Shown here: positions 34,811-46,866 of the stretch, piece by piece
How positions within the stretch are numbered: the first letter of the stretch is position 1
Layout of the letters: every line of letters starts with the position of its first letter
Origin: Dromiciops gliroides
Lineage: Eukaryota; Chordata; Mammalia; Microbiotheria; Microbiotheriidae
NCBI RefSeq assembly: GCF_019393635.1
Contig: NC_057862.1
Location: 477,962,669-478,026,668, forward strand
Length of the DNA stretch: 64,000 nt
Direction: 5' to 3'
The notes under the pieces: model-generated
What the model saw: only the letters and a program-made list of their open reading frames with translations
Databases searched by the model: none
Told to the model about the DNA's origin: nothing
Position numbers and translations under genes: made by a program

Positions 34811-35068
34811 TATTTTTTTTTTTTAATTTGGTGAGGCAATTGGGGTTAAGTGACTTGCCCAGGGTCACACAGCTAGTTTTATGGGATGGTTACCAGCAAT
34901 GTTCCTGGGCCACTTATTTACTTTGGGGGGGGGGGCAGGACAATGAGGGTTAAGTGACTTGCCCCGGGTCATACAGCTAATAAGTGTCAAGTATCTGAGG
35001 CCAGATTTGAGCTCTGGTCCTCCTGAATCCAGGGCCAGTGCTTTATCCACTGTGCCACCTAGCTGCCC
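34811..35068 (-). repeat. Composite of two SINE copies
   Basis: A 5'-truncated SINE (34820-34876), a 48-bp spacer and a full SINE (34925-35068) lie in one orientation. The pair as a whole is flanked by ct(c/t)(c/t)t(g/t)tgatgtattt, so they may have been inserted as one unit. Confidence 0.75.
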
Positions 35069-35099
35069 TCTCCTTTGATGTATTTCTAAGAGAGGACAC

Positions 35100-35260
35100 T
35101 TATTTTTAAATTCAGTAAATATTTGTCAAATACCTACCAAGTACAAAGCACAGTACTAGGTGCATGAGATGTGTGTGGAGAGCATTAAAAAAATAAATTT
35201 TAAAAGATCCCTGGTCTTAGGAATTGTTCAGTTTAATAGGAGAGATAGATACATATTAAA
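35100..35260 (-). repeat. L2 3' end, antisense
   Basis: Contains ataccta-ccaagtacaaagc and ccctggtcttaggaattgtt. Confidence 0.5.
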
Positions 35261-35879
35261 TTATCTGAAAACATTAGGGAAAGTAAAATAAAAGTATGGC
35301 TTAAGAGAAGACAAAGAGCAACTGTATCATACTAAAAATGCAGCAATATGCTTGAAAAAATGAAATGGCAATATAAACACATTAAAGAAAGTATAACTTA
35401 TACTGATCTAAAGGGGTAGTATTGGGTAGACAAATAGTAGCTTTAAATAGGCCATTTGTAAAAGAGGAATCACAAATAGTAAATTAAATAAGTATTTGGG
35501 GAAATGTTCAGTCTCACTAATAACTAAAACAATTATAGCAATAAATTATAAATGATTACTCCCAATATTGGGAATATTCATCAGTGATTTTACTGATGTA
35601 GGTATTCTGCCTTCTGACACTGTAATACACAATATTCATGAATTTTGCTGACTGGGATTCTGGCTTTGAGATTTAGAACTATATTTCAGGGAAATACATT
35701 TTTAACAAAAATCACTTATTATTTTGAACTCAATTTCTACAGCAATTGTCTGTTAATTAGCAGCTGAAACTGGGCAAATACACAATCACAATCTTGAAAT
35801 TTGAAACATTTACTTACATCTTAATCATAGAAACATAATATGCCATACCTTCAAGAAAATATTGCTATCACCTTCATTA
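35261..35879. other. SLC30A6: SLC30A6 intron 4 stretch, nothing recognised
   Basis: About 620 bp of AT-rich sequence without a repeat that I can name. Confidence 0.5.
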
Positions 35880-36018
35880 ATGGGGGGGGCGGGGCAGTGC
35901 GGGTTAAGTGATTTTTCCAGGGTCATACAGCTAGTCAAGTGTCTGAGGTTGGATTTGAACTCAGGTCCTCCTGAATCCAGGGCTGGTGCTTTATCCACTG
36001 TGCCACCTAGTTGCCCCC
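35880..36018 (-). repeat. WSINE/MIR-type SINE
   Basis: Antisense; G-rich left end and short flanking repeat ccttcattaa / ccttaattt. Confidence 0.92.
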
Positions 36019-36778
36019 CTTAATTTTTAGGATCTCTCTTATTCCTTCCTCTACCCAGAAAGCCAGCCATTTATCCATCCAGCAGAAGAAAAACAGTTCA
36101 AAACTAACACATGTGCCTAATAGTATATACAGCATTATACAATCAACAATATTCTTCTTCCCTTCCACAACCCTCCACAAGGAAGGGTGGTACATTTTCT
36201 CAGCATTTCTTCAGGGACAAGCTTGGTTGGTTTCATTTTTTAAAAATTCTTTGCATTTATAGTGTTTGTATTGTTTTCCTGATTCTACTTATTTCACCTA
36301 TCAGTTCATATAAATCTTTCCATGCTTCTCTATATTCTTCATGTTTTTTATGGCTCAGTAATATTCCATAATATTTTATTGTATCCACATATCACAATTT
36401 GCTCAGTCATTTCCCAACTACTGGGCACCTGCTTTGTTTCTCAATCTTTGCTGGAAAGAACAAAAAGTACTATCATTAATATTTTTTTTATATATAAGAA
36501 AGGACCTTCCTTTAGATATTTGACATACTTTGGGTATTTGCCAAGCAGAGAGTTATCTTTGGGTCAGAGGTATGAACTGATTAGTCATTTCGTTTTTGTA
36601 TAGTTCCAAATTATTTTCTAGAATGATTGGACTAATTCATAGCTCTACCAATAGTGTAGTAATGTTCCTGACTTCCTGCAAACCTTTGGCCACCAACGTT
36701 GATTGTTTCTGTTTTTTATTACTATTGATAATTGGCTGACGTCTAAAATCTCAGTGGCTTCATTTGCATTTTCTTATT

Positions 36779-36919
36779 TTATTTTATTTTTTAAATTTTT
36801 TTTTAGTGAGGCAGTTGGGGTTAAGTGACTTGCTGAGGGTCACACAGCTAGTAAGTGTTAAGTGTCTGAGGCCGGATTTGAACTCAGATACTCCTGATTC
36901 CAGGGCTCGTGCTCTATCC
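36779..36919 (-). repeat. SINE, short 5' truncation
   Basis: Lacks the last ~16 bp of the head; flanking repeat gcattttcttatt. Confidence 0.93.
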
Positions 36920-36980
36920 ATGCATTTTCTTATTAGTAATTTGTAGCATTTCTTCAAGTAGATATAAAGAGCCTGTACTT

Positions 36981-37134
36981 CTCTTTTTTTTTTTTTTTTT
37001 TTTGCAGGGCAATGAGGGTTAAGTGACTTGCCCAGGGTCACACAGCTAGTAAGTGTCAAGTGTCTGAGGCCGGATTTGAACTCAGGTACTCCTGAATCCA
37101 GAGCCAGTGCTTTACCACTGCGCCATCTAGCTGC
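36981..37134 (-). repeat. WSINE/MIR-type SINE
   Basis: Antisense; long poly(T) and flanking repeat tgtacttct. Confidence 0.93.
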
Positions 37135-37359
37135 CCATTTGTACTTCTTTTTTGACAGTTGTTTGATCATATCCTTTGACCAGTTCTTGGTCTTATATAT
37201 TTATGTTAATTCTCTGTTTTGGCTATCAGACCATTATCAGAGCTATTTGATACAAAGATAGTTTACAAAATAAAATCTAAAAAAAACTTGTGTTTCTTTC
37301 ATACACCCCCAGTTTTCTCAGTAATTCATTACTAATAATTTAATTTAAAAGAAAAAAAC

Positions 37360-37760
37360 TAATTTTTATAAAGATGTAGGAATGCTTTTTATGATAGTAA
37401 AAAAATAAAAACAAACCAAAATTCCCAACATTGAGAAAATAGTTACACTGACTTTGATAAATCTGCAATGGAATATTATGTTGCTATAAAGCATGACAAA
37501 AACAAAGCCTATACAGAAATATGGAAATCTCTATAGTGTAAAGGGGAAAAATAGGACTGTTATACTCATACTGATTACAACTATATAGCACTTCAAATAA
37601 ATTATTCACACTATCCCTAAAGGTAACAAAAATGCACCCAATTTAAAAACACATACTTTAGGAACGAATATATAGTTGTAGAAATTCACCTGATTGACCA
37701 GAACTTCAGAAAATATCAATGATTTTTCAAAAATAACCAAAACATCAGTATATAGTAGAG
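37360..37760 (+). repeat. L1 LINE 3' fragment, old
   Basis: Contains tctgcaatggaatattatgt and tataaagcatgacaaaaa, a degraded L1 3' end. Confidence 0.6.
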
Positions 37761-37775
37761 GAAGGTTAGTAAATT

Positions 37776-38015
37776 GGGCAGCTAGGTGATGCAGTGTTTA
37801 GAGGACTGGGCTGAAAATCCGGAAGACTTCTCTTCTTGAGTTTAAATCTACCCTCAGACATTTAATTTAGCAGTGTGATCCAGGGCAAGTCCTTAATCCT
37901 GTTTGCCTTAGTTCCTCATTTGTAAAATGAGTTCGAGAAGGAAATAGTAAACCACTCCAGTATCTTTGCCAAGAAAACCCCAAATGGGGTCACAAAGAAT
38001 TGGATTGTTAAATAC
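37776..38015 (+). repeat. MAR1-type SINE
   Basis: Diverged sense copy with the diagnostic tail ccactccagtatctttgcca and aaccccaaatggggtcac. Confidence 0.88.
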
Positions 38016-38479
38016 CTTTTGCTGAATAGAACTAATTAGAATAAATAAAGGAGTTTTCAACAACAAAACAAATTTTGGCCAAAGTACATACTAGTATTCA
38101 ATTCAGAAGCATAATTAAAGGAATGAGTATATTTTTCTCACTTTTTAAAATATTATCATTTTACCTTTGAAGATAATATGTATTCCATTTTCTCCACTTA
38201 AGTCTTTTCCAGCCAAACATGGTAGTTGATTCATGCTCATTTCTGGTTGACTGAAAGGGTCTGATTATTTTGATGGTGAATAAAAATTGTTCCAAACCTG
38301 TTGATGAAGAAGCTATAATTTTTTACTGGTTCCCAAACTCCAGGGCCATTATGTCTCTATAACGTCTACTGTCACAGAGTAATTGATGATTTCCTACATA
38401 CTCTCCACAGGAACTTGTCACCAAAATATCTAGTATACCAGACTAAAACATTGTTTTCCTCATTGTCCCAAGATCCAGT

Positions 38480-39020
38480 AGCAAATTCCTTGGCAGACTG
38501 CAGCCTCCTTGGGGGTGCCACTGTCAGTAGGTTTTGCTAAGCCATATAAATAAAAATCCTCTTTGTGTGTTCATAGCCTTTCATTACCTTCTCCACCCCC
38601 TTTTACTTTTCTTACATCTTACTCTGAGATCCAGTGACACTGGCCTCCTGGCTGTTCCTCCAACAAGACACTCCATCTCCCACCTCTGGGAATTTTCACT
38701 GGCTTGTCCTTCAGGCCTGGAATTTTCCCTCTCCCCTCTACCTCTTGGCTTCCTTCAAGTCTCAATTAAAATCTCACCTTCTACAGGAAGCCTTTCCTAA
38801 TCCATACTGAATATAGTGCCTTACCTCAGGCACTGATCAGGTCCAGTTTATTCTGTATGTACCTTGTTTGTACCCAATAGTTTGCATGTTGTCTCCCCAT
38901 TTAGACTGTGAGCTCCATGGGAGCAGAAACTGTCTTTTACCCTTTTTTGTATGCCCACCACTTAGCACACAGTGCCTGAAACATAATGGTGCTTAATACA
39001 TGTTTATTGACTTTCTGGTA
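38480..39020 (+). repeat. L2 LINE 3' end
   Basis: Contains gacactggcctcctggctgt and the tail gcacacagtgcctgaaacat. Confidence 0.75.
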
Positions 39021-39031
39021 CATAAATTTAA

Positions 39032-39278
39032 CATGGACCTCCACGAAGGGTGAAACCCCGATTCTGTCAGCCTGGTTACCCTCAAAGACAGTTTTCACCA
39101 GGAATTTGGTTGAAGGATAAAGAATTAGACAGTTGGAACTGGGAAGAAAGACAACAAAATGAATATAGCCCCCCTGAGGTAGATGGCCTGTGGTTTGTTT
39201 CTGGAACCCTGCTACTCACTGGATGGAACAAATTATGCATACATTATATTCTCCATGCAGAATGCTAATACAAATAAA
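39032..39278 (+). other. Unassigned open frame with adjacent AATAAA
   Basis: An open frame runs from 39032 (after TAA at 39029) to TAA at 39266-39268, with AATAAA at 39273. The peptide includes FCQPGYPQRQFSPGIWLKDK and EVDGLWFVSGTLLLTGWN. I recognise no family. It lies in SLC30A6 intron 4 just after an L2 tail. No good splice acceptor is visible at its start and no in-frame ATG opens it, so it may be a fossil of some element or a chance frame. Confidence 0.25.
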
Positions 39279-39723
39279 TATGCATGTGCTAACCTTTAAG
39301 AGTTGTTTTCATTATTGAGCATGTAAGTAAAAGATGCTATTTTATGTTATTTCTCCATATCTTAATAATATGAATGTCATTTATGAGGTAAAATGTGGTT
39401 CAATTAAAAAACTGAGTTAAGAATTTAAATGTCATTTCCATCTAAATGATTCTGTAAAATGTTATAATCTTGTGGAAATCATCTTGTCAATAAATAGTTT
39501 TTATTCAATGCTTGAATGTTATCCAACAAAGATCTGAGTACATATTTCAAAATAAAATAGTCTGTTGTCCTGTTAGAAGTGTTTATTGTTAATTTACTAT
39601 GGGTAATCACAGGTATCCTATAGAAACTTGTTAATTCTGAAAGCTGAGCTTCTTTTTAAAATGTAGATATTTAGCTTGAAATAGCTAACTTCTAATTAAA
39701 TGTATTTTCATTTTTTAATTCAG

Positions 39724-39789
39724 TTTAGTGACATGTCTGATAAGCTACTGGGTAATGGTGAGGAAACCAAGCCCAGTCTATTCGTTTGG
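39724..39789 (+). CDS. SLC30A6: SLC30A6 exon 5 (rest of TM2, loop)
   Basis: 66 nt, acceptor attcag and donor gtaagt. It encodes (S)LVTCLISYWVMVRKPSPVYS then F(G): the end of TM2 and the cytosolic loop before TM3. The human loop is recalled as LMTCLISYWVTLRKPSPVYS. Confidence 0.96.
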
Positions 39790-40019
39790 GTAAGTTTGAA
39801 TAATATCTTCTGCTAAGTGCTTAGTTATAAAATAAACAAATGTAATAAGCGGTTTAAAAAGCTGGCCAGATAATTCCTTGAAGATAAATCCTGTAAGCTT
39901 AAAGGACTAGGGAAAAAAATAAGGAGGAAAATACCTTTTGATTAAGATAATAGAATGATTTTTCTAAGAATATGAAATTATAAAAATTAAATTATATGAA
40001 AAAATGAAATTTCTATCTT

Positions 40020-40560
40020 AACCCTGGCCTCTTTGCCATTCTGAGACAAGATAATCCATCTCTCAGCTCCAGGCATTTTCACTGGCTCTCAGGCCTGCAA
40101 TGTTCTCCTCCCTCATCTACATCTGGCTTCCTTCAAGTCTGTTCTAAAGGCATACCTACAAAAAACCTTTCCCAATCCCTCTTTTTTTTTTTTTTTTTTT
40201 TTTAGTGGGGCAATTGGGGTTAAGTGACTTGCCTAGGGTCACACAGCTCGTAAGTGTTAAGTGTCTGAGGCCGGATTTGAACTCAGGTACTCCTGACTCC
40301 AGGGCCAGTGCTCTATCCACTGCGCCACCTCGCTGCCCCTCCAATCCCTCTTAATTCTGTTTCTTTCTCTCTGTTCATTATTTCCAGTTTATCTTGTGTA
40401 TTAGCCACTTTGTACGGAGTTTTTGCATGTGATCTCTCCCTTTAGACTGAACTCCTCAAGGGCAGGAACTGTCTTTTACCTTTCTTTATATCCCCATTAC
40501 TTAGCACAGTGCCTGGCATACAGCAAATAAATAAGAAGCTTAATAAATGCTTATTGACTC
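40020..40560 (+). repeat. L2 3' end, split by SINE
   Basis: Sense L2 (ccctggcctctttgccattc up to gcacagtgcctggcatacag) with a SINE at 40184. Confidence 0.7.
40184..40340 (-). repeat. WSINE/MIR-type SINE
   Basis: Antisense; target duplication ccaatccctctt and a 20+ base poly(T). Confidence 0.96.
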
Positions 40561-40962
40561 ACTGTTGTCATTGTACAAAAGATACTGCATCTTTTAGTAA
40601 TAGAAAATAAAAGGGATCTTCCCATGAGAAGCATCATTCCAGATGATGTGATAAATATCTTTTACAATACAATATAGGATGGCAAGATTCTTGGGATAGC
40701 AGTGGATTCATACAGAAGTTGAACTAACTGTACTCATAGGTTTCTACTTTAACAAAGTGAGCTCGAAATAACTTAAACTTGAACAAGAAGAGAACTACAC
40801 TCTTATAAAATAATGGCATAGGCCTTGGCAAAGGATATACTGTATTCAGAACAAGCATCTAATGGAAGGACAGTAGAATAGAATTGTCTGTAATGAAGAT
40901 ATCTTTATTGAAATCTATAAAATAGTAGAAGCATGGTAGAGAATATTGGAGTAATGGTTTTT
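40561..40962. other. SLC30A6: SLC30A6 intron 5 stretch, nothing recognised
   Basis: About 400 bp without a repeat or conserved block that I can name. Confidence 0.5.
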
Positions 40963-41143
40963 TGTTTGTTTTGTTGCTTGTTTTGTTGTGGGTTTTTGGG
41001 GGGTTTTTTGCAGGGCAATGGGGTTAAGTGACTTGCCCAGGGTCACACAGCTAGTAAGTGTCAAGTGTCTGAGGGTGAATTTGAACTCAGGTCCTCCTTA
41101 ATCCAGGGCCAGTGCTTTATCCACTGAGCTACCTAGCTGCCCC
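40963..41143 (-). repeat. WSINE/MIR-type SINE
   Basis: Antisense with a long GT-rich left tail; target duplication ggagtaatg(g/a)ttttt. Confidence 0.94.
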
Positions 41144-41419
41144 GGAGTAATGATTTTTTAAAAGAGCAGTAGAGGCAATATTGTTATAGAAACAGAATTT
41201 GGGCTACCCAACTAGATGGTAGATATAGATAATGTACTAATTACAGATTTGACACAGAAGTAGTGATAGTGATGCAGAATTTCAAGCATCTGGACATCTT
41301 CTAGAAGTTTAATTCTGCCAAAAATAAAACACTGGCAAAATTTTCTTTTTTCTAGTTGAATTTTAGCTCTTCAGAAGGCAGAAAAGGCCATCAGAAGGAC
41401 TTGCATTTCTTGTTTTTTT

Positions 41420-41640
41420 TTTCCTGACCAGATAATCAACATTTTTATAGCACCTGCTTACTACCTGGCACTATGCTAAGTACTTTATAAATATTATCTC
41501 ATTTGATCCTTGAGGGAGGGAGGTATTGTTATCCTCGTTTTGCAGATGAGGAAACTGAGATAAACAGAGGTTAAGTGAATTGCCTAGGGTCACACAGCTA
41601 ATAAGTAGCAAGGAAGACCAATAGATGGATAAACAGATTC
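41420..41640 (-). repeat. MIR SINE
   Basis: Near full-length antisense MIR (tttgcagatgaggaaactga, cctagggtcacacagctaat). Confidence 0.8.
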
Positions 41641-41649
41641 CCTCATGCC

Positions 41650-42200
41650 CCTACCCCTTGCTGTCACACACACACACATCTCAGAGTTGACAGGAAAAGT
41701 TAAAGATGTTTTTTTTCATCAAGATTGATTTCTTGAAGTTGATGTTGTTTTGTAGTTCAGATTAGCAAAGAAATGCAAGTCAGATAGTGTGATGAGTTTG
41801 GAGTATAAGAATGCAAATCTCTAGGGAAGGAATCAGAATTCACCAATGGAAATTCAACAGTCCATTTTATGCTGATTTCTCACCCTCATCCTATTTCCTG
41901 ATTTCCTGGAAGAGTGGGAGATTTAACAGGTTATTCTTTGGCTTTGGTTGGGGTTAGGTAAGGTCTGATGTATGTCTGTTTTACAAATGGAGTCGGCTGT
42001 CTCCCCTCTTTCTGTAAAGTAGGGAGGATTGTGTTGGAAATGCTGAGAAACGGAATGCTCTGGACAGAATTCTGATATTCTGTGATGTAACTAAGATAGC
42101 TTTGGCTCAGTTAAAAACCCAAAGGGGTTGTCCTCTATAATGGTGCCTAAATGTCCCTTTTCCAACTTTAGTGGAATAGGTTTAATGTCTTAGGAGCATG
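41650..42200. other. SLC30A6: SLC30A6 intron 5 stretch, nothing recognised
   Basis: A short (CA)n at about 41666. No other feature seen. Confidence 0.5.
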
Positions 42201-42545
42201 GATTATAGATTGAGAGTTGGAAAATTCATCTGTCTAGTCCAGCCCCAGGTAAATGAGGCCCAGAGAGATTGTGACTTGTTCAAGGTGATACAAAATGTAA
42301 CTAGCAGAGCTGAGATTAGAAGTGAGGTCCTCTCAATACAAATTCAGCATTGTTTTCCATGTACCATTCTGCCCCTAGGATCTTTCAACATCCTAAACCC
42401 AATCCTTGACCATTTCATTTTTAAGGCTAAATACCTCAATGACTTCCTTTCTATCGTCCTTCCTGTGTCCTCTCTCTACATATTAACATCACTCTTGCCC
42501 ACTGTCCTTTTTCTCAAAGCCAGAGCTAACTATTCAATACTCATT
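42200..42545 (+). repeat. CR1/L3 3'-type fragment and L2-like tail
   Basis: 42200-42370 contains tctgtctagtccagccccag and aaatgaggcccagagagatt. 42370-42545 is weaker and may be L2-like. Confidence 0.4.
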
Positions 42546-42766
42546 GGGTTTCTGCCTCTCCATTAAAGACTAAAAAGGGAAGAATAATCATGATTAAGAA
42601 TGAAATAAAATTCATTACACACAAGAGGATTAAGAGAAAACCTAACTTACTTATTTAAGTGAGTTCAGATATTCAGGTCTAGATGAAATAACATCCTAGA
42701 GTGTGAAAAAAGTTTGCAGGTATGATTTCAGAGGCACTCTTAGTAATCTTTGAGAAATTGGGGAGA

Positions 42767-42932
42767 GGGGCAGCTAGGTGGTGCAGTGGGTAGAGCACCA
42801 GCCCTGGAGTCAGGAGTACCTGAGTTCAAATCTGGCATCAGACATTTGACACTTACTAGCTGTGTGGCCCTGGGCAAGTCACTTAACCGCAATTGCCTCA
42901 CCAAAAAAAAGAGAGAGAGAGAGAGAGAGAGA
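42767..42932 (+). repeat. WSINE/MIR-type SINE
   Basis: Full-length sense copy whose A-tail has become (GA)n. Confidence 0.93.
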
Positions 42933-43129
42933 AACAAGAGAGGTGCCAGAAGATCAGATATGTACAGATTTTCAAAATGGGGGGGGGAAATAGATTCTGG
43001 GTGTGATAAAGATATGATTCCAGACATTACAGATCAACTACAGATATGATTCTGATTCCCAGCACAGTTGTAAAACACATTATTATATGTATTATGACTT
43101 TTTTTTTAAGTGCCAAAGTCACTAGTAGC

Positions 43130-43750
43130 CTAGTTGGGTTTAGTTAAGGAGAAATCATGCCAAATTAATTTTTCCCCCTTTTTTGAGAGGGTCACTAAAC
43201 TGGTAGATCAAGAGAAGGGCATAGACATAATATATCTTGATTTTAGCAAAACAGTTGAAGAATTTCATTATAGCTTTGAGGATAAGATGATTAAACATGA
43301 AAAAAATAATAATTACACTTAATGTGGATTCACAATTGGTTGAACAGACTCATCAAAGAGTATTGACTTATGATTTCATAGTCTACATGTATAGAAATCT
43401 CTAGGATTCTGCCATAGGGCTTTATTCTGTTTTACATTTTTATCAGTAACTTGGTTAAGTGACACAAAGATAAGATAGATAGTTGATATAATAGGTGAAA
43501 GGATTAAGATTCAAAATGATCTTGATAGATTAGAACACTTGACTGAAACTAGCTAGATGAAATTTAACACAGTGGAATGTAAAAATCCTGTATTTAGGTT
43601 TCAGTATTGAGCTCCTTGTTAGGGCAAGTATTTAAGCAGAGACTGAAGATCCATTTGACAAGAATATTTTGGAAGGAATTTCTATATTGGTTGAGATAAG
43701 CTAGATAATCTTTAAAATCCCTTTTACCTATAATATTATGTGATTATAAA
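43130..43750 (+). repeat. CR1/L3 LINE fragment
   Basis: The plus strand encodes KEKSCQINFSPFFERVTKLV then DQEKGIDIIYLDFSKTVEEF, matching the CR1 reverse transcriptase block containing IIYLDFSKAFD. It then runs through a broken YADD region to a CR1-type tail at about 43610-43740. Confidence 0.8.
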
Positions 43751-43794
43751 GTCTGAATTGCTAACAGTAATTCAACTCAGCAATATGCTTGGTT

Positions 43795-44720
43795 TTGTTT
43801 TTTAAATTTTATTTTTATTTTCAGTTCCAGATTCTCTCCCTCATCCGCCTACCCCATCCATTGAGAAAGCAAAAAATACAACACCCATTATACATATGAA
43901 ATCATATAAAACATTTCTGCAGTAGCTATATTCTGGCAGGGGAGGGAGCAAGAAAAATAAAGAGAAAATTGTATGCTTCATTCTACACTCTTGAGTCAAT
44001 TAGTTCTCTGGCTGGAGATGGATAGTATTTTTCATCATGAACCTTTTGGAATTTTTGTGGATCTATGTATTGATCATAGTAGTCTTTCACAACATTGCTA
44101 TTATTCTTTAAATTGTTCTCCTGGTTTTGCTCACTTTATTTTGCATCAATTTATATGTCTTCCCAGGTTTTTCTGAAACCATCCCCTTCAGCATTTCTTA
44201 AAGCACAGGAGTATTCTATCACATTCACATACCGTAACTTGTTCAGCCATTCCCCAGTTGATGGACATCCCCTCTTTCCAATTCTTTGACACCACAAAAA
44301 GAGCTGCTATAAGTATTTTTGTACATTTGGACCCTTTTTCTTTAATCTCTTTAAGGTATAGCTTTAGTAACAATATTGCTGAATTAAAGGGAATGGCATA
44401 GGTTTTTTTTGTTTGGTTGGTTTTTTGGTGAGGCAATTGGGGTTAAGTGACTTGCCCAGGGTCACACAGCTAGTAAGTGTTATGTGTCTGAGGCTGGATT
44501 TGAACTCAGGTACTCCTGACTCCAGGGCCGGTGCTCTATCCACTGCGCCACCTAGCTGCCCATGGCATAGTTTTATAACCGTTTTGAAATCATTCTAAAT
44601 TGTTCTCCAGAATGGTTGTACTAGTTTATAGCTCCACCAACAGTGCATTATTGTACCTATTTTCTCACATCCCCTTCAGCATGTCATTTTCTTCTTCTAT
44701 AAGAATATGATTGTTAAAAC
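43795..44720 (-). repeat. L1 LINE 3' fragment
   Basis: Antisense L1 end with a SINE at 44413. Confidence 0.8.
44413..44561 (-). repeat. WSINE/MIR-type SINE
   Basis: Antisense; target duplication atggcatag(g)tttt. Confidence 0.95.
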
Positions 44721-45124
44721 TTTTAAGTTTGCAAGATCAACCAAGCATACAATTATTCCTCAAAAGAATTAGACCATTAGTCTTAGAAGAGCACTGTCTT
44801 TGCTCTTTCAAATAAAAACAACATATCTCAAAAAAAAAAAAGAGCATTGTCATTCTCAAACAGCTGGACTTTAGAACACTTGTCTCCTGCTCAGCTTTAA
44901 AGCAAGATTTTAAAGAGGAAGAGGAAGAAAACATACAGAGAGGGCCACAGTGTTGAAAAGAGCCAGATTACTCTTGTTAAATATTGTGTGTTGCATGTAT
45001 ACTGGCTTTGAAAACTGTCTGACATTCTGTACCTTTGATCTCCCAATTCTTACTGGGCTTCCAGTCTCTAGTTTGAGAAAATAGCAGTTTATTTTGAAAG
45101 TGTATACTTAGATCTGGTTTGATT

Positions 45125-45292
45125 TTATTTGTTTAGGCTTAAACACTGACTAGGAATCAGGATCCCTGGGTTCAAATCCTGCTTCATATACTCACTAGCT
45201 GTGGTACCCTGGACAAGTCATTTAACCACTATTTCTTCACCTGTGAAATGAAGGGATTGGTCTTATATGTATAAGTACCAAAAATAAAGTTT
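45125..45292 (+). repeat. MIR/THER SINE fragment
   Basis: Contains aaacactgactaggaatcag and acaagtcatttaaccactat. Confidence 0.65.
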
Positions 45293-45443
45293 GTTGTTGT
45301 TGTTTTAAAGTGAGGCAGTTGGGCTTAAGTGACTTGCCCAGGGTCACACAGCTAGTAAGTGTTAAGTGTCTGAGGCCGGATTTGAACTCAGGTACTCCTG
45401 ACTCCAGGGCCGGTGCTCCATCCACTGCGCCATATAGCTGCCC
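45293..45443 (-). repeat. WSINE/MIR-type SINE
   Basis: Antisense; 15-bp target duplication ccaaaaataaagttt. Only ~220 bp upstream of exon 6. Confidence 0.96.
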
Positions 45444-45663
45444 CAAAAATAAAGTTTTAAAAGAGAAGAGGGTAGATATTTTAATTCATTTTATATGCAC
45501 ATCCAGAAGATAACAAGATAAACATTTGCCCTGTTGAAAAATTACTTTTTTCTCTTGTATTTTTCCATTATTTCTCATTTCTATAGAAACTGTCTGTTTT
45601 AGAGACACTGAATATGGCATTGTATTTAAAATGGAAGTAATCAGCCTAATTTTCTGACTTTAG

Positions 45664-45744
45664 GTTTGAAAGATTAGAAGTCCTGGCAGTATTTGCTTCC
45701 ACAGTTCTGGCACAATTGGGGGCTCTCTTTATATTAAAAGAAAG
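45664..45744 (+). CDS. SLC30A6: SLC30A6 exon 6 (TM3)
   Basis: 81 nt, acceptor ttag and donor gtaaga. It encodes (G)FERLEVLAVFASTVLAQLG then ALFILKE(S). The GFERLEVLA motif at the start of TM3 is typical of the CDF family and matches ZnT6 exactly. Confidence 0.97.
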
Positions 45745-46009
45745 GTAAGAGTATATTCTATGAAAATTTAATTCTGATTTCTAATACCCTCTTGTGATAG
45801 AGTTCTGAAAAACGTCACTCTTTTAGAATGGTTACTGATTAGCTTTTGATATTTGTAGTCATATTATTGTTGTTACCAGATATAGTGATACATTGTATCC
45901 CCTTAAGGGTGTCATCTTCATGAGAGATGGTGGGAGAAAGAAGGTCAGAAATGGGGGAGTGCCTTATTCAATTTGTCAGAAACATAATGTTGAAAGCCTA
46001 GGAAAACAG

Positions 46010-46275
46010 ATTGGAGTTAGATCATGAAGGATCTTACATTCTAGTTTTTATAAAACTACTAAAGGTTTTGAGTAGGGGATTGACTGATCAGACGTATGTA
46101 ATACAAATATTACTTTGTAACATTATAAGGGGTAATTTAGAAAAGAATCATAGGTTTAGAGCTGAAAGGGATCTTAGGAACCATCTAATCTTTTCATTTT
46201 TTAAAAAACTGATGAGGAAACTGAGGCTAAGTGATATTCCCAACATGATCCAGGAGGAGAGACTTAAGAGACATT
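46010..46275 (-). repeat. L2 antisense and CR1/L3-type pieces
   Basis: 46010-46100 reads as antisense L2 (gatcatgaaggatcttacat). 46140-46275 contains gatgaggaaactgaggctaa. Confidence 0.45.
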
Positions 46276-46689
46276 AAGACCAGTTAAGAGGCTAAAATTT
46301 GGGGGGAAATCATTTTTTAAAATATAATCTAGAAAAGGACAGTGTTTAAAACTTGCTGTCGATTAAACTGCTGGCCGTACTGGATTTTTGGAGTTTGTTT
46401 TGAATTTAAGGCTTAGAATGTATTTCTAAATATTTGAGTCAGTACTGTACCTTTGAACATACTTAATCTTAGACTAGAATAGCTGCAGTAATTCCCAGTA
46501 CCTGAAAGACTTTAATTTCTCTAAATTTTTTGTCTGCCATAAGACATTTATTAATGATGTCTTTGTTATAGCAGACTCATTAGCAAAGATTATGAGCTAA
46601 TTCTCCCAGAGTACAGACAGATGATAATAGAAATTAAATGAACTGAGCTAGCAGAAAATTAGGGCCTCAATAATGCCTTATATATTGTT

Positions 46690-46792
46690 ATTGTTTACAT
46701 ATGTGTATATGTGTATATATGTGCATGTGCACACACATATCACACATACAAACGTATGCATACATACATACACACATACACATCTCTTGGTT
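46690..46792. repeat. Alternating purine-pyrimidine simple repeat
   Basis: Runs of TATG, TGCA, CACA and CATA; potential Z-DNA-forming tract. Confidence 0.9.
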
Positions 46793-46866
46793 TTCCTAGG
46801 TGTCAGACTAATCCTGTTTCCTTCATTGGTTCATCATTTTCTTTTTTGCTAATGTAAAGAATTAAT

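Larger units (their letters stand above)
36020..37230 (-). repeat. L1 LINE 3' fragment with two SINEs
   Basis: Antisense L1 end. SINEs lie at 36779 and 36981, both antisense. Confidence 0.75.
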
